From: Eledone cirrhosa
Taxonomy: Eukaryota > Mollusca > Cephalopoda > Octopoda > Eledonidae
Length of the DNA: 64,000 bases
Direction of reading: 5' to 3'
Assembly (NCBI GenBank): GCA_964016885.1
Contig: OZ024743.1
Coordinates: forward strand, 18,052,499-18,116,498
The notes beneath the pieces are model-generated. The model did not search any database. It was not told where the DNA came from and was given only the letters and a program-made list of their open reading frames with translations. Positions 15,952 through 28,161 of the stretch are shown piece after piece. Numbering within the stretch: position 1 is the stretch's first letter; every line of letters starts with the position of its first letter. Made by a program: the position numbers and the translations under genes.

Positions 15952-18900
15952 TTACTCTTTGAGTCTCAATCATTGATGTTAGTTAACTGGAAAGTTTGTT
16001 GAAATGAATATATAGCTGCTACCTGCAGCCTCAGATATTCAGGACGTATCGCAGGGTTCTTGCTGTTCCCAGCAAGCATGCCTTTTGAAGCGTTCCAAAA
16101 AGCGTGAAGGGGCCAATTTTCTTTAAGCATCCCTGGAAACTTTTTGAGATAGTCCCTAGTGCGCCTATGACAATCGGGATCATTTTGACTCATGGCAGTT
16201 CCAAATCCTTTTTACCTCCCACTTTAAGTCCTGGTATCGGTTAATTTTATCCCTCTCCTTCTCTTGCACTCTCGTGTCGAATGGGCAGGCCACATCCACA
16301 ATCAGGCACGATTTTTTTCTTTGTCCAAAACCACCAGGTCAGGTCTATTGTGTTCCAGTTTCTTGTCCGCCTGTATCCTAAAATCCCACAGCACCTTCAC
16401 CTGATCGTTTTCTATCACCGCCTCTGGCTTATGCTCATACCACTTCTCAGAATGTGGTAAATTGTTTACTTTGCATAGGTGCCAGTCGATCACCCTGCCC
16501 ATCACATCATGTCTCCAGCCCTTATAGTGAGTCTGGGCTAGGTGTTTACACTCGGATACAATGTGAGCTACAGTCTCCTCCTTCACTCTCCACAGATCCT
16601 GCACAGTGGGCTAGCCTCCACCTTGTAAGTATGGTGTTTCAACCACTTCGTTTTGAGGGCCTGCTCCTGCGCAGCCATTAACACTCCTTCTGTAGCCTTG
16701 TTAAGGTCTCCTCTTTTCAACCAGTTCCATGTCTCTGGATCTCTAAATTCAGTTTTCTCAAAGAAGGTACTATGAAGGGATTTTTCCTGAAGGCTGCTCT
16801 TCCTCCTTGATGTCATTTCCTCCTTGGACATCCCCTGGACTATTGTCCCCTCCTTCAGTACAGTTCTGAGCATTGGCTCCTTACTATCAGTCACGTATTT
16901 GTGTAGGTTGTTTTTCCCCATCTGAACACAGTCCTCTATGCTGATAAGACCTCTTTCACCTTCAAAACTCCTTAAGTAGAGTCTATCGACATCACTCCTC
17001 TTGTGGAACGTGTTGTAGATAGTCAATAGCTTCCGAGTCTTCCTATTCATTTTTTTTTGTTCAGCAACATTCCATCTCAGAATGCCCGCACTGTACCTAA
17101 TAATAGACACAGCTCGGGAATTTACTGCACTTATGGCATTCCTACTGTTCAGATGTGACTTTAATAAGCTCCTTACTCTCCGAATGTATTCAGTTCTTAT
17201 CAATTCCTTCATTTTTTTGTTCTTGATGTCATCACCTTCCAGAACACCCACATACTTGTATCCTTCTTCAGAGTCGATTTCCTTTATCATCTCACCTGTT
17301 AGTACCTGGATTCCGTTACTTCTGCTCAACTTACCCCTCTTCATCACTATATATTCCACACTTTCTAATACCAAATTGCATACATATATCACTGCTGAAA
17401 ATACGGACAGAGTCAACAAGCACATCCAACTCCTTCTCACTCTTCCCGAAGAGCTTAAGATCGTCCATGAAGAGGAGGTGATTGATGGTAAGCCCTCCCT
17501 TTCCCGACTTGTATCCTGCTCTCACTTTTCGCAGTACACTGGTCAGGGGCATCAGGGCAAGGACAGACAACAGAGGGGACAGACTATCTCCCTGGAAGAT
17601 ACCTCTCTTGATCTTTACGCTTTCCAAGGATTCTCCAGTTGATGTTAACTCTGTTTCCCAGGACTTCATACTTTTGCCCAACAACTGTCCGATGTTATCT
17701 GCCACTTTGAAGATCTCCAGGCTTTTGGTGATCCAAGAATGAGGCACCATGTCAAATGCCTTTTTGTAGTCTATCCATCCCATGGCAAGACCAGTGTGTC
17801 TCCTCTTGCAATTCCTCATTACCATCTTATCAATAAGTAACTGGTCCTTTGTACCACGTGACTCCTTTCGGCATCCTTTCTGTTCGTCCGGTAACAAGTT
17901 GTTTGTGTGGAGGTGATGGTAGATTTCCTCAGACATAATGCTTGTCAACAGTTTCCACAATACGAACAGACATGTGTTAGGTCTATAGTTGGTAACATCA
18001 TTACCCTTGATTCGGTCTTTCATTATCAGAACTGTGGTACCTTTTGTCAACCACTCTGGTACCTCACCTGACATCAAGCAGTCATTGAACATGGTTGTCA
18101 GTTTCGGGTTGAGGGATGTTCTATTTTTAATCCAATAGCCTTGCACTACATCTGGGACTTGTGATTTCCAGTTGGTTAGTTTTTTGGCCTGCCCCTTAAG
18201 AGTTTCAACTGTGATACTCAAATCAGTTTGTTGGTGTGCCTGTTCATTAATCTCATTCTGTACTGTCTCAATACACACTGCCTGGTCATTATGTTTAACA
18301 TCCTGCTCCCATATTCCTCACCAGAATGATTTAGTTTGATCCGCCTCAGGGATCAAGTCGTTGCCTCTTTCTTTCCCTTCAAGCTGTCCAAACAGCATCT
18401 TTTGGTTTTTGTCGAACATGCGGTTCTGTCTCTACTGACTGACTCTGTTCTCGTATCGCCTGATGTTTGCACTCTTTGCTACAATGCGTTGCTTCAGTTC
18501 CTCTATGATAATATTTAGCTTTTTCCTCCTAGTTTTGTACTTTATTTCCAGTCTATTTTCAGTGTCCCATTCATTAGGGACTCAAGCTTTCCAATGTCAT
18601 TTCTCATTTCCCTGATTTGACCACTCAGTCGTTTCTTCCACCAAGGATCTGCTCTTTCCTCTCGCTTTTATACCAAGTAGTTTACTCACCGTATTTCCTG
18701 TTGCTTTGAGGATATTGTTGCACTGGTGAAGGCTCCTCGCCTCAAGGCATGGGATAACTTTGTTTACCTTAGCTGTTGTTTCTTTTAACTTTTTCCTGTC
18801 TATAAATCTTAGGTTCATAGGTCTCCCACTATCATTGTTCAATTAATCTACCACTAAGTTTAGGATATCAACCAAATCTTATCCTAGCCCGTCAGCATTC

Positions 18901-20882
18901 ATCTCCTCAGTAGCCGTATCTCTGTTTCAGGTATTACTTATCTCAGCATTCAGATCATTGTCTGCTTCGGGTGGTTCCTCCGTTCTCTCGACCTCTTCAT
19001 CTTCATTTCCCACTGGCTCGTTTGTTTGGCATACTCCACTCTCCATCTCCAAACTAATTTCTCCGCTCATTCCTCCAGTTCCAGCTCGCTTATCTATCCA
19101 TTAGTTCTTATTACCCGAGCCTGCCCGGCCAATTTTTGTTCATCTAATTTAAATAGACTAATCTCGTTCCAGATGTTATGCATCCGTTTCCTATAGCCTT
19201 TCTCCTTGGGGTTACTCTTCAGGTAACATTGCATAACAGTTCTATTCAATTATTTCGTCCAGTTGGTTCTGGTCCCTTTCCTTCTTCTTCAGCCTCCGAC
19301 ACCAGCAGTATTTGGTTGACAGCCAGGTCCCTGCTGCTGAGCCAGGGAGCACCTATTGGGTGAGAGTCTGTCACATGACATTATAGTTTCCATTTCACCG
19401 TTATTCGAACTGTTTAGGTTCGACATTTAAACACTCTTATCGAGGATTGGCGAATGTATGGTTACATAACCACCGGTGAATTCATCGGCTCCGGTGGTTT
19501 CGTCACTCCACGTGATTTTTGTGTGGCATTATCACGCTGTAGACGAACATAAATAAACAAACAAACAAACAGGCAAAAAAAAAACCAAAAATGAATAAGC
19601 ATAAGTTTCATTGTAATGTAGTGTTTGAATGTCTGACTTAGATTTTCCCTTCCCTTCTCTGTCTGTATGTTTGTTTTTCTCTTCGGTTTTATTTTCTTTA
19701 CGTTTTTCGTTGTTGCTGTGCTGCTTTGATTTATATTTTTATTGTTTTTTATTTTCACCGGGTCATCAATTCAGTCTAGTTATATATTTTGATGCCTTCC
19801 TCTTTTAGTGGGGATTCTACAATGTAGCAGGGGGTAGCGGGAGTGAATAGCGGCAGTAGTGATAATGAGGCAGTGGTGGTAGTGGTGGTGGCGGTGCTGT
19901 GCTAGCAGCAACTAGCAGGAGGTAGTGGGAGAGAATAGCGGCGGTAGCGATAATGAGGCAGTGGTGATGGTGATGTGATCGTATTACTGTAGTGATGGTG
20001 TTGAAGTTGGAGTAGAAATAGCGGTTGAGTCGACTTGACCAGAGTTTTCATCGTGGTAGTGGTGGTGGTGTTGGTGGTGAAATTATCTTTAGTTATTTAG
20101 TCATTTTGTCATTTTGTCAGTTTCCTCCTTTTCGACTCTAACATTCCTGATCCAAAATTAAATATTAATCTGTTTTATTAATATTGTCTAGTGATACCGC
20201 CATCTTCCCCTTTCGTAAGTTAACAAAAGGTAATGGGGGTATAGCGGTGGTAGCAATGAAGGAGTGGTGGCGACGGTGATGGGATAGTGATAGTAATGAT
20301 GGAATGGGCGGCGGCGGCGGTGACTGTAGTGATGGCGTTGTCGTTATTGAATTTTGTTGAATAGGCTGTATTTTTGTTTGATCGGTGAATCTATGGGGTT
20401 AGTCGCGTATATGTGTTGACATATTTTCTTAATATTGGATTTAACATTTTGTTAAAACTTGAGACAATAATAATAGTAATTATTATTATTATGCTGAGAT
20501 TGGTGGTGGTGGTGGTGAAATTGCCGTTGTCTGGCTGTTGTGTTTAGTGTACACAGAGGGGTGATGGGGTAGATGGTGTATCTAGTTTGTGGTGTTGGTG
20601 AAATTGCTGTTATTTGGCTGTTCTATATAATGGAGACAGAGGGGGTTTTCTTCCATTTATAACCATTTTCTTTTTTGAATATAAAATGTATAATACAAAA
20701 TTGAATATTTGAGCGATATAACAATATATTATGAATCCGAATTTTTTGGGGACTTAAGCCGGATGCTTTACGTATCATTTGTAATAAGAATTGTTATTTC
20801 ACAATTGATTTAAATATGTTAAAAATCAAAACTTCCGGAACGATTTCACGACATTCAATCCACCATGTGCGTCTTCTTCCCC
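15952..20882 (-). pseudogene. Dong-1 LINE copy A, near full length, broken
   Basis: Subtype 1b 3' end (plus-strand ACTCTTTGAGTCTCAATC) beside (ATT)n; 5' end CGTCTTCTTCCCC beside (ATT)n at 20883. The C-terminal part (CCHC and RPD...D) lies at 16100-16620, the thumb at 16630-17170 and the RT at 17331-18278 (IDYKKAFDMVPHSW; FMDDLKLFGKSE). The N-terminal part lies at 18600-19400 with stops, then a 5'UTR of about 1.4 kb. Frameshifts occur near 16590, 17340 and 18280. The part from 18378 onward is the template of the 7.1-kb duplication. Confidence 0.85.
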
Positions 20883-20896
20883 ATTATTATTATTAT

Positions 20897-21009
20897 CTGG
20901 GTTCAAATCCCGCCCAGGTTGTCTTTGCCTTTCATCCTTACGGGGTCGATAAAATAAAGTACCAGTAATGCACTGGGTAATTGCTGGCCTTGTGCCTAAA
21001 GTAGAGACA
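20897..21009 (+). mobile_element. SINE, 5'-truncated
   Basis: Starts at the B-box (GGGTTCAAATCCCGCC), contains CCTTTCATCCTTACGGGGTC and AAATAAAGTACCAGTAATG and ends GTAGAGACAA before (ATT)n. The tRNA head upstream of the B-box is missing. (ATT)n lies on both sides. Confidence 0.8.
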
Positions 21010-21045
21010 ATTATTATTATTATTATTATTATCATTATTGTTATT

Positions 21046-23042
21046 ACTCTTTGAGTCTCAGTCATTGATGTTAGTTAACTGAAAAGTTTGTTGAGATGAA
21101 TATCAAGCCACTAGCTACAGCCTCAGATATTCAGGACGTATCGGAGGGTTCTTGCTGTTCCCAGCAACATGCTTTTGAAGCGTTCCAAAAAGTGTGAAGG
21201 GGCCAATTTCCTTTAACCATCCCTGGAAACTTATATTGGAAGTAAACATGTAACCATCCCTGGAAACATATTGGAAGTAAACATGTTGTTAAAACTAAAA
21301 CTTGATTTTGATTATTGTTTTTTTTTTATTTTGACCGGGTCATCAATTCAGTCTATTTATATATTTCGATGTTTCCCTCTTTTAGTGAGAATTCTACAAT
21401 GTAGTAGGGGGTAGCGGGAGAGAATAGCGGCGGTAGTGATATTGAGGAAGTGGCGGTGGTGGTGGTGGTGGCGGTGCTGTGCCAGCAGCGACTAGCAGGT
21501 GGTAGTGGGAGAGAGTAGCGGCGGTAACGATAATGAGGCAGTGGTGGTGGTAATGATGTGGTCGTATTACTGTAGTGATGGTGTTGAAGTTGGAGTAGAA
21601 ATTTGAGTCGACTTGATCAGAGTTTTCATCGTGGTAGTGTAGGTGGTATTGGTGGTGAAATTATCTTTAGTGAAATTATCATTAGTCGCGTATATGTGTT
21701 GACATATTTTCATAATATTGGAATTAAACATTTTGTTAAAACTAAAACATGATTTCGATTTTTTTTTTTTTTTGATTTTGACCAGGTCATCAATTCACTC
21801 GATTTATATATTTTGATGTTTTCCTCTTTTAGTGGGAATTCTACTTTGTAGCAGGGGGTAGCGGGAGAAAATAGCGGCGGTAGTGATATTGAGGCAGCGG
21901 CGGCGGTGGTGGTGGCGGTGCTGTGCTAGCAGCAACTAGCAGGAGGTAGTGGGATAGAGTAGCGTCGATAATGAGGCAGTGGTGGTGGTGATGATGTGAT
22001 CGTATTGCTGTAGTGATGGTGTTGAAGTTGGAGTAGAAATTTGAGTCGACTTGATCAGAGTTTTCATCGTGGTAGTGTAGGTGGTATTGGTGGTGAAATT
22101 ATCTTTAGTGAAATTATCATTAGTCGCGTATATGTGTTGACATATTATCATTATATTGGAATTAAACATTTTGTTAAAATTAAACTTGATTTTGATTTTT
22201 TGTTTCTTTTGTTTTTTTTAATTTTGACCAGTTCATCAATTCAGTCAATTTATTTATTTGGATGTTTTCCTCTTTTAGCAGGGAGCAGCGAGAGAGAATA
22301 GCGGCGGTAGTGATATTGAGGCAGCGGCGTCGGAGGTGGTTGTGGCGGTGCTGTGCTAGAGAGCAAATAGCAGGAGGTAGTGGGAGAGAATAGCGGCGGT
22401 AGCGATAGTAAGGCAGCGGTGGTGGTGATGTTGTCGTATTACTGTAGTGGTGTTGTTGAAGTTGGAGTAGAAATTTGAGTCGACTTGACCAGGGTTTTCA
22501 TCGTGGTAGTGGTGGTGGTATTGGTGGTGAAATTATCTTTAGTGAAATTATCGTTAGTCGCGTATAGGTGTTGACATATTTCCATAATATTGGAATTAAA
22601 CATTTTGTTAAAATTAAAACTTGAGGCAATAGTAATGGTAATTATTATTATTATGCTGAGATTGGTGGTGGTAGTGATGAAATTGCAGTTATCGGGCTGT
22701 TGTGTTTAGTGTACACAGAGGGGTGATGGGGTAGGTGGTGTATCTAGTTTCTGATGTTGGTGAAATTGCTGTTATTTGGCTGTTCTATATAGTGGAGACA
22801 GAGGGGTTTTCTCCCATTTATAACCATTTTCTTTTTTGAATATAAAATGTATAATACAAAATTGAATGTTTGAGCGATATAACAATATATTGTGGAACCG
22901 AATTTTTTGGAACTCAAGCTGGATGTTTTATGCAACATTTCTACTAAGAATTGTTATTTCACAATTGATTTAAATATGTTAAAAAATCAAAACTTACGGA
23001 AGTGATTTCTCGACTTCTATCCAACATCTGTGTCTTCTTCTC
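21046..23042 (-). mobile_element. Non-autonomous Dong-1 derivative (5'UTR + 3' end)
   Basis: On the minus strand it reads: the Dong-1 5' end (23042, AGAAGACACAGATG), the 5'UTR with three 446-bp monomers, then at about 21262 a direct join to the last 190-200 bp of a subtype 1b element ending in (AAT)n. No ORF remains. The join contains a 37/35-bp direct duplication (21214-21250 and 21251-21285). It has complete ends and is flanked by (ATT)n, so it looks like a unit that may have moved on its own with enzymes from full copies, or one internal deletion in place. Confidence 0.75.
21333..22635 (-). repeat. Dong-1 5'UTR monomers, three of about 446 bp
   Basis: Each unit starts (plus strand) at GACCNGNTCATCAATTCA: 21333, 21780 and 22226. 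Each carries a GTAGCGGGAGA-type block, GGTGGTGG runs, GAGTCGACTTGA and ATATTGGAATTAAACATTTTG. A single related unit lies in copy A at 19756. They lie upstream of the coding region in element orientation, where repeated monomers in other LINEs (mouse L1) act as promoters; that role here is an inference. Confidence 0.8.
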
Positions 23043-23075
23043 TTATTATTATTATTATTATTATTATTGTTGTTA

Positions 23076-26000
23076 TTCCTTGAATCTCAGTCATTGATGT
23101 TGGTTAACTGGAAAGTCCGTTGGAATGAATATCAAGCCACTACCTGCAGCCTCAGATATTTAGGACGTATCGGAGGGTTCTTGCTGTTCCAAGCAAGCAT
23201 GCCTTTTGAAGCGTTCCAAAAAGCGTAACGGGGCCGATTTTCTTTAACCATCCCTGGAAACTGTTGGAGATAGTCCCCAGTGCGCCTATGACAATCGGGA
23301 TCACTTTGACTTCATGGCAGTTCCAAATTCTTTTCACCTCCCACTTTAGGTCCTGGTATCGGTTAATTTTCTCCCTCTCCTTCTCTTGCACTCTCGTGTC
23401 GAAAGGGCAGGCCACATCCACAATCAGACACGATCTTTTTTCTTTGTCCACAACCACCAGGTCAGGTCTATTGTGTTCCAGTTTCTTGTCCGTATGTATC
23501 CTAAAATGCCACAGCACCTTCACCTGATTGTTCTCCATCACCGCCTCTGGCCTATGCTCATACCATTTCTCAGAATGTGGTAAATTGTTTACTTTGCACA
23601 GGTGCCAGTGGATCACCCTGCCCATCACATCGTGTCTCCAGCCCTTATAGTGGGTCTGGGCTAGGTGTTTACACTCAGACACAATGTGAGCCACAGTCTC
23701 CTCTCTCTCTCTTCACAGATCCTGCACAGTGGGCTAGCCTCCTCCTTGTAAATATGGTGCTTCAACCACTTCGTTTTGAGGGCCTGCTCCTGCGCAGCCA
23801 TTAGCATTCCTTCTGTAGCCTTTTTGAGGTCTCCTCTTCTCAACCAGTTCCATGTCTGTGGATCTCTAAATTCAGTTTTCTCAAAGAAGGTACTATGAAG
23901 GGATTTTCCCTTAAGGCTGCTCTTCCTCCTTGATGTTATTTCCTCCTTGGACATCCCCTGGCCTACTGTCCCCTCCTTCAGTACAGTTCTGAGCATTGGC
24001 TCCTTACTATAGGTCATGTATTTTTATAGGTTGTTTTTCTCCATCTGAACACAGTCCTCTATGCTGATAAGACCTCTTCCACCCTCAGATCTCCTTAGGT
24101 AGAGTCTATCGACATCACTCCTCTTGTGGAACATGTTGTAGATAGTCAATAGCTTCCTAGTCTTCCTATCATTTCTTTTGGTTCAGCAACATTCCATCTC
24201 AGAATTCCCGCACTGTACCTAATAATAGACACAGCTCGGGAATTTACTGCGCTTATGGCATTTCTGCTGTTCAGATGTGAATTCAATACGCTCCTTACTA
24301 TCCGAATGTATTAAGTTCTTAACAATTCCTTCATTTTTTTGTTCCTTATGCCATCAGCCTCCAGAACGCCCAAATACTTGTATCCTTCCTCAGAGTCAAT
24401 TTCCTTTATCATCTCACCTGTTGGTATCTGGATCCCGTTACTTCTGCTCAACCCACCCCTCCTCATCACAATGACTCCACATTTACTAATACCAAACTGC
24501 ATACATATATCACTGCTGAAAATACGGACAGTGTCAACAAGCACATCCAACTCCTTCTCACTTTTACCGAAGAGCTTAAGATCGTCCATGAAGAGGAGGT
24601 GATTGATGGTAAGCTCTCCCTTTCCCAACTTGTATCCTGCTCTCACTTTTCGCAGCATAATGGTCAAAGGGCATCAGGGCAAGGACAAACAACAGAGGGG
24701 ACAGGCTATCTCCCTGGAAGATACCTCTCTTGATTTTCACGCTTCCCAAGGATACTCCAGTTGATGTCAACTCTGTCTCCCAGGACCCCATACTCCTGCC
24801 CAGCAATTGTCTGATGTTATCTGCCACCCTGAAGATCTCCAGGCTTTTGGTGATCCAAGAATGAGGCACCATATCAAATGCCTTTCTGTAGTCTATCCAT
24901 CCCATAGCAAGATCAGTGTGTCTCCTCCTGCAATTCCCCATTACCATATTATCAATAAGTAACTGGTCCTTTGTACCACGCGACTTCTTTCGGCATCCTT
25001 TCTGTTCGTCCGGTAACAAGTTGTTTGTGTGGAGGTGATGGTAGATTTCCTCAGACACAATGCTCGTCAACAGTTTCCACATTACGGACAGACATGTGAT
25101 AGGTCTATAGTTGGTAACATCATTACCCTTGATTCGGTCTTTCATTATCAGAACTGTGGTACCTTTTGTCAACCACTCTGGCACCTCACCCGACACCAAG
25201 CAGTCATTGAACATGGCCGTCAGCTTCGGGTGGAGGGATGTTAAATGTTTAATCCAATACCCCTGCACACCATCTGGGCCTGGTGATTTCCAGCTGGTTA
25301 GTTTTTTTTGGCCTGCCCCTTAAGAGTTTCAACTGTGATACTCAAATCAGTTTGTTGGTGTGCCTGCTCACCCATCTCCCTATGTACTGTCTCAATCCAC
25401 CCTGCCTTGACATTATGTCTAACATCCTGCTCCCATATTCCTCTCCAGAATGTTTTAGTTTGCTCCGCCCCAGGGATCAAGTCGTTGCCTCTTTCTTTCC
25501 CTTCAAGCTGTCCAAACAGCATATTTTGGTTTTTGTCGAACATGCGGTTCTGTCTCTACTGACTCTGTTCTCGTATCGCCTGATGTTTGCACTCTTTGCT
25601 ACAATGCGTTGCTTCAGTTCCTCTATGATAATATTTAGCTTTTTCCTCCTAGTTTTGTACTTTATTTCCAGTCTATTTTCAGTGTCCCATTCATTAGGGA
25701 CTCAAGCTTTCCAATGTCATTTCTCATTTCCCTGATTTGACCACTCAGTCGTTTCTTCCACCAAGGATCTGCTCTTTCCTCTCGCTTTTATACCAAGTAG
25801 TTTACTCACCGTATTTCCTGTTGCTTTGAGGATATTGTTGCACTGGTGAAGGCTCCTCGCCTCAAGGCATGGGATAACTTTGGTTACCTTAGCTGTTGTT
25901 TCTTTTAACTTTTTCCTGTCTATAAATCTTAGGTTCATAGGTCTCCCACTATCATTGTTCAATTAATCTACCACTAAGTTTAGGATATCAACCAAATCTT

Positions 26001-28002
26001 ATCCTAGCCCGTCAGCATTCATCTCCTCAGTAGCCGTATCTCTGTTTCAGGTATTATTTATCTCAGCATTCAGATCATTGTCTGCTTCGGGTGGTTCCTC
26101 CGTTCTCTCGACCTCTTCATCTTCATTTCCCACTGGCTCGTTTGTTTGGCATACTCCACTCTCCATCTCCAAACTAATTTCTCCGCTCATTCCTCCAGTT
26201 CCAGCTCGCTTATCTATCCATTAGTTCTTATTACCCGAGCCTGCCCGGCCAATTTTTGTTCATCTAATTTAAATAGACTAATCTCGTTCCAGATGTTATG
26301 CATCCGTTTCCTATAGCCTTTCTCCTTGGGGTTACTCTTCAGGTAACATTGCATAACAGTTCTATTCAATTATTTCGTCCAGTTGGTTCTGGTCCCTTTC
26401 CTTCTTCTTCAGCCTCCGACACCAGCAGTATTTGGTTGACAGCCAGGTCCCTGCTGCTGAGCCAGGGAGCACCTATTGGGTGAGAGTCTGTCACATGACA
26501 TTATAGTTTCCATTTCACCGTTATTCGAACTGTTTAGGGTCGACATTTAAACACTCTTATCGAGGATTGGCGAATGTATGGTTACATAACCACCGGTGAA
26601 TTCATCGGCTCCGGTGGTTTCGTCACTCCACGTGATTTTTGTGTGGCATTATCACGCTGTAGACGAACATAAATAAACAAACAAACAAACAGGCAAAAAA
26701 AAACCCAAAAATGAATAAGCATAAGTTTCATTGTAATGTAGTGTTTGAATGTCTGACTTAGATTTTCCCTTCCCTTCTCTGTCTGTATGTTTGTTTTTCT
26801 CTTCGGTTTTATTTTCTTTACGTTTTTCGTTGTTGCTGTGCTACTTTGATTTTTATTTGTATTGTTTTTTATTTTCACCGGGTCATCAATTCAGTCTAGT
26901 TATATATTTTGATGCCCTCCTCTTTTAGTGGGGATTCTACAATGTAGCAGGGGGTAGCGGGAGTGAATAGCGGCGGTAGTGATAATGAGGCAGTGGTGGT
27001 AGTGGTGGTGGCGGTGCTGTGCTAGCAGCAACTAGCAGGAGATAGCGGGAGAGAATAGCGGCGGTAGCGATAATGAGGCAGTGGTGATGGTGATGTGATC
27101 GTATTACTGTAGTGATGGTGTTGAAGTTGGAGTAGAAATAGCGGTTGAGTCGACTTGACCAGAGTTTTCATCGTGGTAGTGGTGGTGGTGTTGGTGGTGA
27201 AATTATCTTTAGTTATTTAGTCATTTTGTCATTTTGTCAGTTTCCTCCTTTTCGACTCTAACATTCCTGATCCAAAATTAAATATTAATCTGTTTTATTA
27301 ATATTGTCTAGTGATACCGCCATCTTCCCCTTTCGTAAGTTAACAGAAGGTAATGGGGGGATAGCGGTGGTAGCAATGAAGGAGTGGTGGCGACGGTGAT
27401 GGGATAGTGATAGTAATGATGGAATGGGCGGCGGCGGCGGTGACTGTAGTGATGGCGTTGTCGTTATTGAATTTTGTTGAATAGGCTGTATTTTTGTTTG
27501 ATCGGTGAATCTATGGCGTTAGTCGCGTATATGTGTTGACATATTTTCTTAATATTGGATTTAACATTTTGTTAAAACTTGAGACAATAATAATAGTAAT
27601 TATTATTATTATGCTGAGATTGGTGGTGGTGGTGGTGAAATTGCCGTTGTCTGGCTGTTGTGTTTAGTGTACACAGAGGGGTGATGGGGTAGGTGGTGTA
27701 TCTAGTTTGTGGTGTTGGTGAAATTGCTGTTATTTGGTTGTTCTATATAAAGGAGACAGAGGGGGTTTTCTTCCATTTATAACCATTTTCTTTTTTGAAT
27801 ATAAAATGTATAATACAAAATTGAATATTTGAGCGATATAACAATATATTATGAATCCGAATTTTTTGGGGACTTAAGCCGGATGCCTTACGTATCATTT
27901 GTAATAAGAATTGTTATTTCACAATTGATTTAAATATGTTAAAAATCAAAACTTCCGGAACGATTTCACGACATTCAATCCACCATGTGCGTCTTCTTCC
28001 CC
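23076..28002 (-). pseudogene. Dong-1 LINE copy B, recombinant, near full length
   Basis: The 3' half (23076-25470, subtype 1a) is nearly identical to copy C; the 5' half (25502-28002) is nearly identical to copy A. Coding blocks: CCHC and RPD...D at 23152-23760, thumb at 23760-24300, RT at 24311-25268 (FMDDLKLF, IDYRKAFDMVP), N-terminal piece at 25717-26500 with stops. Breaks include about 23700, 24020, 24175 (a base missing in the ATTTCTTTT run), 24660 and 25310 (extra T). The chimeric structure is explained by unequal crossover between A and C. Confidence 0.9.
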
Positions 28003-28016
28003 ATTATTATTATTAT

Positions 28017-28129
28017 CTGAGTTCAAATCCCGCCCAGGTTGTCTTTGCCTTTCATCCTTACGGGGTCGATAAAATAAAGTACCAGTAATGCACTGGGTAA
28101 TTGCTGGCCTTGTGCCTAAAGTAGAGACA
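28017..28129 (+). mobile_element. SINE, 5'-truncated (duplicate)
   Basis: Duplicate of 20897-21009, differing by TGAGTTCAAATC for TGGGTTCAAATC at the B-box; (ATT)n on both sides. Confidence 0.8.
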
Positions 28130-28161
28130 ATTATTATTATTATTATTATCATTATTGTTAT

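Larger units (their letters stand above)
18378..25501. repeat. 7.1-kb tandem duplication, unit 1
   Basis: Contains the 5' half of Dong-1 A, a SINE, the Dong derivative and the 3' half of Dong-1 B. It aligns almost base for base with 25502-32615 at an offset of 7114-7124, with scattered substitutions and small indels (for example GACTGACTGACTC at 18434 versus GACTGACTC at 25558). Confidence 0.9.
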
